Assembly: GCA_035353175.1 (NCBI GenBank)
Contig: DAOPZC010000001.1
Coordinates: 62,001-126,000, forward strand
Direction: 5' to 3'
Length of the DNA: 64,000 nt
Origin: DAOPZC01 sp035353175
GTDB lineage: Bacteria; Verrucomicrobiota; Kiritimatiellia; RFP12; UBA1067
Shown here: positions 25,192 through 33,528 of the stretch, one piece after another
Position numbering within the stretch: the stretch's first letter is position 1
Layout: each line of letters begins with the position of its first letter
Made by a program: the position numbers and the translations under genes
Notes under the pieces: generated by a model
What the model saw: only the letters and a program-made list of their open reading frames with translations
What the model was told of the DNA's origin: nothing
Database searches by the model: none

Positions 25192-26568
25192 CTAGACCAG
25201 CGCTTTGAGCATCAGCGTGGACCAGGTCATGACGCGCGCGAACTGGTCAAGCCCGAAGGACTCATTGGGGCAATGGATCTTGTCCTCTTCGCGGCCGAAG
25301 CCGACGAGCAGGGGGGCCGCGCCGGAAAGCTGCTGCAGCCGGGCGACCACGGGGATCGACGCCCCCTCCCAACGGAAAAGCGCGCCGCGCGGGTCCATCT
25401 GCTGCAGCACGTCGGCCGCGAGGCGGAAAATCGGCGAGTTGAGCGGCAGGCGGAAGCCTGGCGCGCCCACGCAGTTCTCGGAGAAGGTCAGCGTCATGCC
25501 GGGGGGGCACCGCTCGGCCAGGTGCTTCTGTACGGCGGCGAGCGTGTCTTCCGGCCGCTGGTCGGGCACGAGGCGCATGCTGAGTTTCGCTTCGGCCGAG
25601 CAGGGGATCACCGTCTTCGAGCCGGGGCCGCCGTAGCCGGAGTGGATGCCGTTGATTTCGATCGTAGGCTCGAAACTGCCGCGCGTGATCGCATCCAGCG
25701 TCCGTTTGCCGCCCAAGGGCAGGCAACCGATCTCCTGCGCGTAGCGCTCGTCCGAGATCGTGCCCTGCCGGGCGATGGCGTGCTCTTCGGCGGAAGGCGG
25801 ATGCACGTGGTCGCAGAAGCCGGCCACGGCGATGGAGCCGTCCTCGTTGTGCAGGGTCGCGAGCAGGCGCGCCAGCCCCTGGGCGGGATTGGGGGCCACG
25901 CCGCCGTGGACGCCGGAATGGAGGTCATAGGCGGGGCCGGTCAGCGCGACGGTGAAGTGCTGCACGCCGCGCAGGCCCGCCACGATGGCGGGACGGTTCT
26001 CCGGGCCGCAGGAGGTGTCGCTGACCATCATGACGTTGGCCTGCAGGCGCGGCCGCAGAAGGGGGGCGAGGTCGTTGACCGCGAAGCTGCCGCTCTCCTC
26101 CTGGCCCTCGATCACGAGCTTGATGGTCGGCAGTTTCTCGCCCGCCTCGATGAGGGCCTTGACGCCCGAGAGGAAGCCGAAGACCTGGCCTTTGTTGTCC
26201 TGCGCGCCGCGCGCATAGACGCGATCGTTAAGCAGCGTGGGCTCGAAAGGCAGCGTTTGCCAGCCGCTCAGGGGATCTTCCGGCTGCACGTCGTAATGGC
26301 CGTAGAAAAGCACGGTCATGGACTCGGGCGCGCCGGGGCGCTCTGCGACCAGCACGGGGACGGGGATGCCGCTGCCGGGGGTGAGGATCTCCACCTCGAA
26401 ACCGAGGGGCCTGAGAAAATTCTTCAGCCACGCGGCGGCGCGGGCGCAATCGCCGAGCCGCTTAGGATCGGCGCCGATCGTCGGCAGCCGCAAAAACGCA
26501 AACCAGTCGTCCAGAATGGCCGACCGGTTTTTTTCGAAATAAGCGGGAGCGAAAGACGCATCGATCAT
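25192..26568 (-). CDS. M20-family dipeptidase
   Basis: 458 residues from ATG 26568 with AAAGGA upstream; the frame could extend to 26607 but that would run into a hairpin. M20 metallopeptidase motifs are complete: YGHYDVQPED (metal His, catalytic Asp, about 85-94), GAQDNKGQ (bridging Asp), EGQEESGS (catalytic Glu and metal Glu), SDTSCG, and EDKIHCPNE near the C-terminus (last metal His). The length and the QPED motif match the Cys-Gly/carnosine dipeptidase subgroup (ArgE/DapE/ACY1/CPG2). It is cytoplasmic. A terminator-like hairpin at 26588-26629 sits about 20 bases before its start, so expression probably depends on read-through from the tRNA-Cys unit. Confidence 0.88.
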   Translation of the reverse strand: MIDASFAPAYFEKNRSAILDDWFAFLRLPTIGADPKRLGDCARAAAWLKNFLRPLGFEVEILTPGSGIPVPVLVAERPGAPESMTVLFYGHYDVQPEDPLSGWQTLPFEPTLLNDRVYARGAQDNKGQVFGFLSGVKALIEAGEKLPTIKLVIEGQEESGSFAVNDLAPLLRPRLQANVMMVSDTSCGPENRPAIVAGLRGVQHFTVALTGPAYDLHSGVHGGVAPNPAQGLARLLATLHNEDGSIAVAGFCDHVHPPSAEEHAIARQGTISDERYAQEIGCLPLGGKRTLDAITRGSFEPTIEINGIHSGYGGPGSKTVIPCSAEAKLSMRLVPDQRPEDTLAAVQKHLAERCPPGMTLTFSENCVGAPGFRLPLNSPIFRLAADVLQQMDPRGALFRWEGASIPVVARLQQLSGAAPLLVGFGREEDKIHCPNESFGLDQFARVMTWSTLMLKALV

Positions 26569-26587
26569 GTGCCGTCCTTTCTGGAAA

Positions 26588-26629
26588 TAAAAAACCGCCC
26601 ACTTCACGCGCGAGCGAAAAGTCAGCGGT
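26588..26629 (-). terminator. Terminator or attenuator between tRNA-Cys and the M20 gene
   Basis: On the minus strand a long imperfect stem (ACCGCTGACTT pairing with GAAGTGGGCGGT) ends in TTTTTT, directly behind tRNA-Cys and about 20 bases before the M20 start codon. Confidence 0.55.
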
Positions 26630-26634
26630 CAAAA

Positions 26635-26708
26635 TGGAGGTGCGAAGCGGAATTGAACCGCTGTACGAGGTTTTGCAGACCTCTGCCTAACCACTCGGCC
26701 ATCGCACC
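26635..26708 (-). tRNA. tRNA-Cys (anticodon GCA)
   Basis: 74 bases including encoded CCA. Acceptor GGTGCGA/TCGCACC pairs fully, the anticodon stem is GAGGT/ACCTC with loop CTGCAAA, and the T arm is GCGGTTCAATTCCGC. It starts 13 bases after the small basic gene and probably shares its promoter. Confidence 0.95.
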
Positions 26709-26721
26709 CAGACGAAAAGGG

Positions 26722-26817
26722 CTACTTTTTCATCCCAGCGCGCAGACGCTCTTTCACCCGTTTGTTGCGGGCGTCACGGCGTTGGCGTTTGAGTCTTTTT
26801 CTAAGTTGTTGTCCCAT
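26722..26817 (-). CDS. 31-residue highly basic small protein
   Basis: The ORF encodes a 31-residue protein opening MGQQLRKRLKRQRRDARN and ending RAGMKK. It has about 15 Lys/Arg and no acidic cluster. A canonical promoter (TTGACA, 18 bases, TAAAGT) ends 11 bases before the ATG, so it is very likely expressed. It resembles the short basic MGKQ-type small proteins that I recall near tRNA genes in PVC bacteria, possibly ribosome-associated, but no function is established here. It is followed by tRNA-Cys. Confidence 0.65.
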   Translation of the reverse strand: MGQQLRKRLKRQRRDARNKRVKERLRAGMKK

Positions 26818-26828
26818 AACGGGCGCAA

Positions 26829-26858
26829 ACTTTAGCAGAGGCGACGGAGAGGTGTCAA
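26829..26858 (-). promoter_or_regulatory. Promoter of the small basic gene and tRNA-Cys
   Basis: Minus strand consensus TTGACA (26858-26853), 18 bases, TAAAGT (26834-26829); 11 bases to the ATG. Confidence 0.65.
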
Positions 26859-26881
26859 CAGACAAGTTGGCGTTTTTATTC

Positions 26882-26911
26882 TTGGTCAGAGCGGGGTGAT
26901 TGTGGTTTACT
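26882..26911 (+). promoter_or_regulatory. Promoter of tgt with very short leader
   Basis: TTGGTC (26882-26887), 18 bases, TTTACT (26906-26911); the ATG at 26922 is 10 bases further, giving a leader of roughly 4 bases. Confidence 0.45.
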
Positions 26912-26921
26912 ACGCGCTTTT

Positions 26922-28097
26922 ATGGAACCGATGACAGAGCGTGAGACGCGGACTCCGGGGACCTTCGAGGTGCTCAAGGAGGACCGTTACACGGGCGCGC
27001 GGCTGGGGCGTCTCTGGACCGCGCACGGCGCCGTCCAGACGCCGGTCTTCATGCCGGTCGGCACGCAGGCCACGGTCAAAGCGCTGGAGCCGCGCGACCT
27101 GAAGGAGCTGGGGGCGTCGATCATTCTGGGCAACACTTATCACCTGCTGCTGCGGCCGGGCATGGACGTGATGGCGGCCTGCGGCGGGCTGCACCGGTTC
27201 ATGGGGTGGGATCGCCCGATCCTGACCGACAGCGGGGGATTTCAGGTGTTCAGCCTGAACAACCTGCGCAAGATCCGCGCGCACGGGGTGGAGTTCCGCT
27301 CGCACATCGACGGCGCGAAGTTCTTCCTCGGGCCGCCCGAGGCCATGGCGGTGCAGCGGACGCTGGGCTCGGACATCGCGATGTGCTTTGACGAATGCAT
27401 GCCGTATCCGTGCGAGGCGGCGTATGCGGTCCAGTCGGTCGACAAGACGCTGCGGTGGGCGGCCCTGTGCCTGGAGCAGGCGCGCGCGCCGGGTCAGCTG
27501 GTGTTCGGCATCGTGCAGGGCGGCGCGTTCGTGGAGCTGCGCGAGCGGTGCGCACGCGAGCTGGCGGCCATGGGGTTCGACGGGTATGCGGTCGGGGGCG
27601 TCAGCGTGGGCGAGCCGGAAGACGTGATGCTGAAGGGCGTGGAGGACGGCGTGCGCTGCCTGCCGCGCGAGCGGCCGCGGTACGTCATGGGGCTGGGCGA
27701 CATGTTCCAGATGTGTGAGTCGGTCGCGCGGGGCGTGGACATGTTCGACTGCGTGATCCCGACGCGCGTGGCGCGCCACGGCACGGCCTACACGCGGGCG
27801 GGGCAGTATCCCGTCAAAGGCGGCTCCTACAAGATGGACCAGAGGCCGGTCGAAGAGGGGTGCGCCTGCTATTGCTGCCGGAATTTTTCGCGGGCCTATG
27901 TGCGCCATTTGCTGAATGTGGGCGAGATTTTAGGGGTTCGGCTGCTGACGATCCATAACATGCACTGTTACCTCAGTTTTATGCGGGACATGCGTGAGGC
28001 GATCGCGAACGACTGCTTCAGCGAGTGGCGGCAGGCCTTGGCCGCGGTGTTGCGGCCGGGCGGATTGAAGTCGAGAGAGAAAGCTTTCGCGGAATGA
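26922..28097 (+). CDS. tgt: Queuine tRNA-ribosyltransferase
   Basis: 391 residues. Family landmarks are LTDSGGFQVFSL (about 100-111, substrate-site Asp), VFGIVQGG near 190, FDCVIPTRVARHGTAYT near 270 (nucleophile Asp) and the zinc site CACYCCRNFSRAYVRHLL with a later His in TIHN. The enzyme exchanges guanine-34 for preQ1 in GUN-anticodon tRNAs. An upstream in-frame ATG pair (MEPMTERE) leaves the start slightly uncertain. It stands before yajC and secDF, the classical tgt-yajC-secDF order. Confidence 0.95.
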   Translation: MEPMTERETRTPGTFEVLKEDRYTGARLGRLWTAHGAVQTPVFMPVGTQATVKALEPRDLKELGASIILGNTYHLLLRPGMDVMAACGGLHRFMGWDRPILTDSGGFQVFSLNNLRKIRAHGVEFRSHIDGAKFFLGPPEAMAVQRTLGSDIAMCFDECMPYPCEAAYAVQSVDKTLRWAALCLEQARAPGQLVFGIVQGGAFVELRERCARELAAMGFDGYAVGGVSVGEPEDVMLKGVEDGVRCLPRERPRYVMGLGDMFQMCESVARGVDMFDCVIPTRVARHGTAYTRAGQYPVKGGSYKMDQRPVEEGCACYCCRNFSRAYVRHLLNVGEILGVRLLTIHNMHCYLSFMRDMREAIANDCFSEWRQALAAVLRPGGLKSREKAFAE

Positions 28098-28194
28098 GGG
28101 AAGGGCGGGGCGGTGAAAGGCGGACGAGGGCTGTATGCCTGGCTTTTGCGGTTTCCGCACTCCCCTGTTCCGTTGACCAAAAGGAAACAGAAAA

Positions 28195-28530
28195 ATGAAT
28201 ACAGGATTGTTTTTGGCACAGACCGCTTCGCAGGGCGCGTCGAGCATGGGCGGAATGCTGATTCCGATGGTGCTGGTTTTCGGCATCTTCTACTTCATGA
28301 TGATCCGCCCGCAGCAGCGCAAGGAGAAGGAGCGCCTGCGCATGATCGCCGAGCTCCGCGCCGGCCAGAAGGTGCTGTTCGCGGGCGGGATGATCGGCAC
28401 CATCGCCGAGGTCCGCGCCGCCACGTTCCTGGTGGAGATCGCGCCCAAGGTGACGGTCGAGGTCGCGCGCGGCGCGGTCAGCAAGGTGCTCAAAGAGGGC
28501 GAAGAGGCGACCGTGGAAGAGACCCGGTGA
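28195..28530 (+). CDS. yajC: Sec translocon accessory subunit YajC
   Basis: 111 residues with one membrane helix (MGGMLIPMVLVFGIFYFMM) followed by the conserved IRPQQRKEKE and a small cytoplasmic domain (AELRAGQKVLFAGGMIGTI). An AAGGAA Shine-Dalgarno lies 10 bases upstream. It is the SecDF-YajC partner in protein export. Confidence 0.93.
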   Translation: MNTGLFLAQTASQGASSMGGMLIPMVLVFGIFYFMMIRPQQRKEKERLRMIAELRAGQKVLFAGGMIGTIAEVRAATFLVEIAPKVTVEVARGAVSKVLKEGEEATVEETR

Positions 28531-28637
28531 GCGCTCTTTTTTGAAATTCATGGATGAAATAGAGCGGTGAAGTGTGCTATATTGACACTTCTATTGACTC
28601 TTTATGGGTTTTTGTCTAACCGTGGAGCTGTTGAAAA

Positions 28638-31160
28638 ATGAGTAGAAATGACCTCTGGAAATGGCTTGTGCTGGCCATTCTGGCTGTTTTGTCCGCCTAT
28701 GTTGTCGTCCCTCCGAAAGAGAAGATTCGTCTGGGTTTGGATTTGTCAGGCGGCACGAGCTTTACGGTCGCGATCGATGAGACGAAGCTGCGCAACAACA
28801 TCAAGTCAGTCGATGTCGAGCTGAACGATGTCGAGGTGCAGAACCAGGTCAACAACATCCTCAAGGACGCCGACGCGCGGGCCATCGAGGTCATCCGCAA
28901 CCGCATCGACGGTTTGGGTGTGAACGAGCCGGTGATCCAGGGCGGCAAGAACCACCGCATCATCGTGCAGCTCCCGGGCGCCAGCGCCGATCAGCGCGAT
29001 GCGGCGGAGAAGAGCATCCAGAGCGCGGCGTTTCTGGAGTTCAAGCTGGTCCACAAGCAGAACGACCAGTTGGTGGACAAAGTGCTTTCGTCCGGCCGCC
29101 TGCCCGAGGGCTATGTCTCTTCTGAAGATGGCCGCGGGTATAAGCGCGCCGCGAATTACAACGAGTTGGTCAAGGATCCCGACTACGCGCGCCGCCTTTC
29201 GCTGTTCGAGGTTCCCGACCCGCGCTACGCCTTTATGTTGGAGCGCGAGCAGGCCGTTAACGGGCAGGTGACCTACCGTCCCGTCTTCGTGCTCCGCAAG
29301 GCCGAGATGAACGGTTCGGCGCTGTCCAGCTCTTCCGTCGAAGTCGATTCCATGACCGGCCGCGTGCATGTCTCGCTGACGTTCAACGCCAAGGGGTCGG
29401 CGGAGTTCGCCCGGCTGACCAAGGCCTATGCGCCGCGCGGCTCGCGCAACAAGGACAGCGACGTGGGCCGCCAGCTCGCGATCGTCTTGGACGACACGCT
29501 GTATTCCGCGCCGGTGCTCAAGACCGAGATTCCCAACGGCCGCGCCATCATCGAGGGAAATTTCTCGTGGTCCGAGGCGGCCGTGCTGCGCAATATCCTG
29601 AATGCGGGCTCGCTGCCTGCGCCGATGAAGATCCTGGAGAAGCGCTCCGTCGAGTCCACGCTCGGCGCGGACGCCATCCGCAGCGGCGTCAACGCGGCCA
29701 TCCTGGGCACCGTGCTGGTCGCTTTCTTCATGCTGATCTACTATTCCTATTGCGGCCTGATCGCCAATGTCGCGCTGATCCTTGACCTGCTGTTGCTGCC
29801 GGCCGGACTGATCGTGGCCTCCAGCATCTTGGGCATTTTCGTGAAGGACGCGGCGATCGCCAAACGGTCGTTCGACCTGCCGGTGCTGACGATGCCCGGC
29901 ATCGCCGGTATCGTGCTGACGCTCGGCATGGCCGTGGACGCCAACGTGCTGATTTTCGAGCGCATGCGTGAGGAGTTCGCGTTGGGCAAGTCGGCCCGCG
30001 TGGCCGTGGCCGCCGGTTACGACCGCGCCTTCCTCGCGATCTTCGACTCGAACATCACCACGCTGCTGACGGCCGTCATCCTCTTCATCTTCGGCGCGGG
30101 CCCCATCCGCGGATATGCGATCACGCTGTCGGCCGGCATCATCGTCAGCATGTTCACGGCGCTGGTCGTGACCCGCCTGATCTTCAACGCCACGGTGCCC
30201 GAGAACCGCACCAAGCCGTACAAGATGATGCAGTTCATGAAGAATGCCAACTACGACTTCCTGCGCTGGGGCAAGTTGGCCGGCTACACGTCGCTGGCGA
30301 TCATCGTGGTCACCTGCGCGATCTTCCTCGGCCGCGCGATCAAGAATCCGCCCAGCGTCATGGCAGTGGATTTCACGGGTGGCGCCTCGATGACGTTCAA
30401 CTACGAGCAGAAGACCGATATCGGCGAGGTGCGTAAGATTGTGAATGAGGTCGTGAACGATGCGACCATCCAGTACCAGTCGTCGGTGGACGGCACGGGC
30501 AACCTGCTGCTCGTCAAGACCGGCACCATGAAGGTCGGCGAGGAGAACGTTTCCAAGGTCATCGGCGCCGCGCTGGCCAAGCGCGCGCCCGCCAGCAAGT
30601 TCACGCTGGCCGGTGAAGAAGACGTCGGCTCGGAAGTGGGCACCGACCTCAAGCGCTCGGCCCAGTGGGCGATCCTGTTCTCTCTGATCGGCATCTTGAT
30701 CTACGTGTCGGTGCGGTTTGAGTTCGGGTTCGCGCTGGGCGGCGTCGTGGCGCTGGCGCATGACGCGTTCATCACCTTGGGCCTTTACAGCCTGTTCGGT
30801 CGCCAGGTGAGCCTCACGATCGTGGCGGCGCTGCTGACGATCGTCGGTTATTCGATCAACGACACCATCGTGATTTTCGACCGCATCCGCGAGGACCTGC
30901 GCAAGGATCCGAAGATGGAGTTCAAAGAACTGTGCAACCGCGCCATCAACCAGACGCTGAGCCGTACGATCCTGACGTCGCTTTCGACGCTGATCGCCAC
31001 GCTGGCGCTCTTCATCTTCGGCGGCGGCGCGATCAACGATTTCGCGCTGGCGATGCTGATCGGCCTGGTCGCCGGCACCTACTCGACCATCTTCATCGCC
31101 ACGCCGATCATGTTGGCCTGGTACCGCGGCCACCGTCCCGGAATCGCCCAGTCGAAGTAA
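28638..31160 (+). CDS. secDF: SecD-SecF fused protein-export membrane protein
   Basis: 840 residues, SecD (about 1-525) joined to SecF (about 530-840). SecD has RLGLDLSGGTSF near 35, the P1 periplasmic domain, and VDANVLIFERMREE near 440. SecF begins near YDFLRWGKLAGYTS and has VDFTGGASMTF and NDTIVIFDRIRED near 740. The fused form uses the proton-motive force to help SecYEG pull proteins across. The 108-base gap after yajC contains overlapping TTGAC and TATATT boxes (28578-28599), so a separate internal promoter is possible but not convincing. A strong terminator follows. Confidence 0.95.
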   Translation: MSRNDLWKWLVLAILAVLSAYVVVPPKEKIRLGLDLSGGTSFTVAIDETKLRNNIKSVDVELNDVEVQNQVNNILKDADARAIEVIRNRIDGLGVNEPVIQGGKNHRIIVQLPGASADQRDAAEKSIQSAAFLEFKLVHKQNDQLVDKVLSSGRLPEGYVSSEDGRGYKRAANYNELVKDPDYARRLSLFEVPDPRYAFMLEREQAVNGQVTYRPVFVLRKAEMNGSALSSSSVEVDSMTGRVHVSLTFNAKGSAEFARLTKAYAPRGSRNKDSDVGRQLAIVLDDTLYSAPVLKTEIPNGRAIIEGNFSWSEAAVLRNILNAGSLPAPMKILEKRSVESTLGADAIRSGVNAAILGTVLVAFFMLIYYSYCGLIANVALILDLLLLPAGLIVASSILGIFVKDAAIAKRSFDLPVLTMPGIAGIVLTLGMAVDANVLIFERMREEFALGKSARVAVAAGYDRAFLAIFDSNITTLLTAVILFIFGAGPIRGYAITLSAGIIVSMFTALVVTRLIFNATVPENRTKPYKMMQFMKNANYDFLRWGKLAGYTSLAIIVVTCAIFLGRAIKNPPSVMAVDFTGGASMTFNYEQKTDIGEVRKIVNEVVNDATIQYQSSVDGTGNLLLVKTGTMKVGEENVSKVIGAALAKRAPASKFTLAGEEDVGSEVGTDLKRSAQWAILFSLIGILIYVSVRFEFGFALGGVVALAHDAFITLGLYSLFGRQVSLTIVAALLTIVGYSINDTIVIFDRIREDLRKDPKMEFKELCNRAINQTLSRTILTSLSTLIATLALFIFGGGAINDFALAMLIGLVAGTYSTIFIATPIMLAWYRGHRPGIAQSK

Positions 31161-31183
31161 ACGGATCGCGAGGGATAAAAGGT

Positions 31184-31219
31184 GCGGCGTGCGTGATGAG
31201 CGCACGCCGCTCTTTTTTT
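31184..31219 (+). terminator. Rho-independent terminator after secDF
   Basis: A perfect 10-base-pair stem GCGGCGTGCG/CGCACGCCGC with loop TGATGAG is followed by TCTTTTTTT, 23 bases after the secDF stop. Confidence 0.85.
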
Positions 31220-31371
31220 CGGGGTGCGGGTTTCGGGAGAGGCTTCGCCTCGATCGAGCCGCGGCGCGAATAACGGGATCGACGGGGCGGTTCCTTCGGT
31301 GCTATATTTTCGCTTCATTTTGGCGGTCCGCTAAAACGGCGGTCGGAACAGGGCTCAAACGGGGAGATCTC

Positions 31372-32772
31372 ATGAACGCAACGAACGTGTCTCGGCGACG
31401 TTTTCTGGCTGGTGCGGGCGCGCTGGCCGCAGCACCTTACATCATTCCGGCTTCGGCGCTCGGTAAAGCCGCGCGTCCCGCGCCCTCCGCGCGGCTGAAT
31501 GTCGGCATCATCGGCTACGGCACGATGGCTCACGACAACATCGGCAACTTCTTGAATAACGACCATGTCCAGGTGGTTGCCGTCAGCGACCCGAACCGCG
31601 GAACCGACAAGCTGTATGGCTACAACGGGCAGCGCGGCGGCGGCATGGCTCCCTGCAAACAGCGCGTGGACAAATTTTACGCCGAGAAGACGGGCAAGGC
31701 GGACTACAACAGCTGCAAGACGTTCGCGGACTTCCGCGAACTGCTGGACAGCGATGTCGACGCGGTCGTCATTAGCACGCCCGACCATTGGCACGCCTTG
31801 CAGGCCATCTATGCGGCCCGCAAAGGCAAGCACGTCTACTGCCAGAAACCGATGAGCCTCAGCATCGGCCAAGGCATCGCCATGGTGCGCGCCGTCGAGG
31901 AGTCCGGCATCACGTTCCAGGTTGGCTCGCAGCAGCGTTCCAGCAACGAGTTCCGCCGGGCCTGCGAATTCGTCCGCAACGGCTACCTCGGCAAGATCAA
32001 GCGCGTCGAGATCGGATTGCCGGGTGGCGGCTTCAACGCCTGGGGCAAACCGGACGAGTATAACTCCAAATCCCCGCGCGCCACGCCGCCGGATTACTTC
32101 GGCGCCGACGGCTTCAAAATGTGGCTGGGCGCAGCGCCCGCGCGCGCGTTCACCCCGGCGATCCACAGCCCCATGTCCTGGCGCTTCAACCTGGACTACG
32201 GCGGAGGGTTCGTCACCGACTGGGGCGCGCACCACCTCGACATCCTCCAGTGGTCCACGGGCAAGGACGGCAGTGGCCCCGTGGCCGTCGAGAACATCAA
32301 AGGCGACATGGACCCCGCTGATCCGGTCTGGAACACCGCCGGCCATTACGAATTCGAGGTCGTGTACGAGGATGGCACGCGCGCCTTCGTCTCGGACAAA
32401 TATCAGAACGGCCTGCGCTTCTTCGGCGAAGACAACCGGCAGATCTTCGTCACCCGCGGCAAGATGGAGACCGCACCTGAGGAACTCTACCGGACCAAGC
32501 TGAAAGAGACGGACACCAAGCTCTATGTCAGCGGTCAGCACGAGAAAAATTTCATCGAGTGCATTTACAGCGGCGAGACGACGATCACGCCGTGCGCGGT
32601 CGGCCACCGGTCCATCTCGATCGCCCACATGGCCAACATCGGCCTCCGCCTCGGGCGCAAGAACTTGAAGTGGGATCCGAAGGCCGAGCGCTTTATCGGC
32701 GACGCCGACGCGGACCGCCTGATCAATCAGCCGCTCCACAACGGCTGGATTTTGGATCCGAAGCGCGCGTAA
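31372..32772 (+). CDS. Tat-exported Gfo/Idh/MocA family oxidoreductase
   Basis: 466 residues from ATG 31372 with GGGGAG upstream. A twin-arginine signal is clear (SRRRFLAGAGALAAAPYIIP). The Rossmann fold starts at LNVGIIGYGTMAHDNIG (about 45-60), DAVVISTPDHWHALQAI (about 125-140) and GKHVYCQKPMSLS hold the conserved family EKP-like (QKP) motif, and DYGGGFVTDWGAHHLDILQW near 285 is the conserved H-containing C-terminal region. Members of this exported PVC group act on periplasmic sugars or sugar derivatives with NAD(P). A possible -10 TATATT (31303-31308) lies upstream. The substrate is unknown. Confidence 0.88.
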   Translation: MNATNVSRRRFLAGAGALAAAPYIIPASALGKAARPAPSARLNVGIIGYGTMAHDNIGNFLNNDHVQVVAVSDPNRGTDKLYGYNGQRGGGMAPCKQRVDKFYAEKTGKADYNSCKTFADFRELLDSDVDAVVISTPDHWHALQAIYAARKGKHVYCQKPMSLSIGQGIAMVRAVEESGITFQVGSQQRSSNEFRRACEFVRNGYLGKIKRVEIGLPGGGFNAWGKPDEYNSKSPRATPPDYFGADGFKMWLGAAPARAFTPAIHSPMSWRFNLDYGGGFVTDWGAHHLDILQWSTGKDGSGPVAVENIKGDMDPADPVWNTAGHYEFEVVYEDGTRAFVSDKYQNGLRFFGEDNRQIFVTRGKMETAPEELYRTKLKETDTKLYVSGQHEKNFIECIYSGETTITPCAVGHRSISIAHMANIGLRLGRKNLKWDPKAERFIGDADADRLINQPLHNGWILDPKRA

Positions 32773-32849
32773 ACCGGGTTTCTTGTTTGGCGTGTGCCTG
32801 GCTGGCGGGCCGTCGGACGGCCCGGGTCAGCGCTCCGGTTTCCGTATTC

Positions 32850-32881
32850 AAAAAGCGCGGGTGTGGCCCCGCGCTTTTTTT
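32850..32881 (+). terminator. Terminator after the oxidoreductase, abutting the next promoter
   Basis: AAAAAGCGCGGG, a short loop, then CCCGCGCTTTTTTT. The T tract runs into the -10 box (TATATT 32884-32889) of the next gene, so stop and start signals are nested. Confidence 0.75.
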
Positions 32882-32883
32882 GT

Positions 32884-32889
32884 TATATT
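32884..32889 (+). promoter_or_regulatory. -10 box predicting a leaderless transcript for the 32896 gene
   Basis: TATATT ends 6 bases before the ATG at 32896. The -35 region lies within the terminator stem and is poor (GTGTGG at the expected spacing), so this rests on the -10 and its position only. Confidence 0.35.
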
Positions 32890-32895
32890 GAGCCC

Positions 32896-33462
32896 ATGGC
32901 ACAAGAGTGGAATATCCGCCCGAGAGGGCATGTCTGTTCGATTTGCGCGCAGCCGTTCGCGGACAAGCGGCCGTGCGTCTCGGTGCTGCGCGAGACCGAG
33001 AACACCTACGAGCGGCTGGACTGTCATCTGGCCTGCTGGCAAAGTCAGCCGCGTGACTGGGAGCCTTTCAGCTTTTGGGAAGGCGAGTACGAGGCGCCCG
33101 CGCCCGCGCCGAGCAAGGGCGAGCCGCTCAAAAAAGAGACCGCCGAAGGTTTGCTGCGCCGCCTGATCACGCTGGAGGATCCCGCCATGCAAAATGTGGT
33201 GTACGTTCTGGCGGTGATGCTGGAGCGCGGCAAGCAGCTGATCGAGCGCGACGCCAAGCCGCACGAAGGCGGCGGCATCCTGCGCGTGTATGAGCACAAG
33301 AAAAGCGGCGACACCTTCGTGGTGCTCGATCCCCGCCTGCGGCTCGACCAGCTCGGCGAGGTCCAGCAGCAGGTGGTTGCGCTGCTCAGCGGCACGCAGG
33401 CGTTGGGCGAGGCCGAGGTGCCGGAGGCCGCGGCGAAAAACGAGCCGTCCGTCGCCGGCTAG
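32896..33462 (+). CDS. Conserved hypothetical protein with cysteine-rich N-terminus
   Basis: 188 residues. The N-terminus contains RGHVCSICAQPFADKRPC (about 10-27) and, near residue 50, DCHLACW. Together these offer two Cys-x2-Cys type pairs that probably bind zinc. The middle (ALLRRLITLEDPAMQNVVYVLAVMLERGKQL region, about 90-120) is helical, and VYEHKKSGDTFVVLDPRL precedes a Glu/Ala-rich tail. The protein is cytoplasmic. I do not recognise the family; it looks like a lineage-specific housekeeping protein. It is followed after 66 bases by the D-aminoacylase. Confidence 0.65.
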   Translation: MAQEWNIRPRGHVCSICAQPFADKRPCVSVLRETENTYERLDCHLACWQSQPRDWEPFSFWEGEYEAPAPAPSKGEPLKKETAEGLLRRLITLEDPAMQNVVYVLAVMLERGKQLIERDAKPHEGGGILRVYEHKKSGDTFVVLDPRLRLDQLGEVQQQVVALLSGTQALGEAEVPEAAAKNEPSVAG

Positions 33463-33528
33463 GGCGCGCCGCGGACGGCTCGGGGAGCCGCTTCGGCCGG
33501 AGACGATGCATCGTCAAGGAGCTGAACC

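Noticed and set aside
28578..28599. Internal promoter ahead of secDF
   Set aside because: TTGACA and TATATT overlap each other and none gives a good 16-18-base pairing, so it is not listed as a feature.
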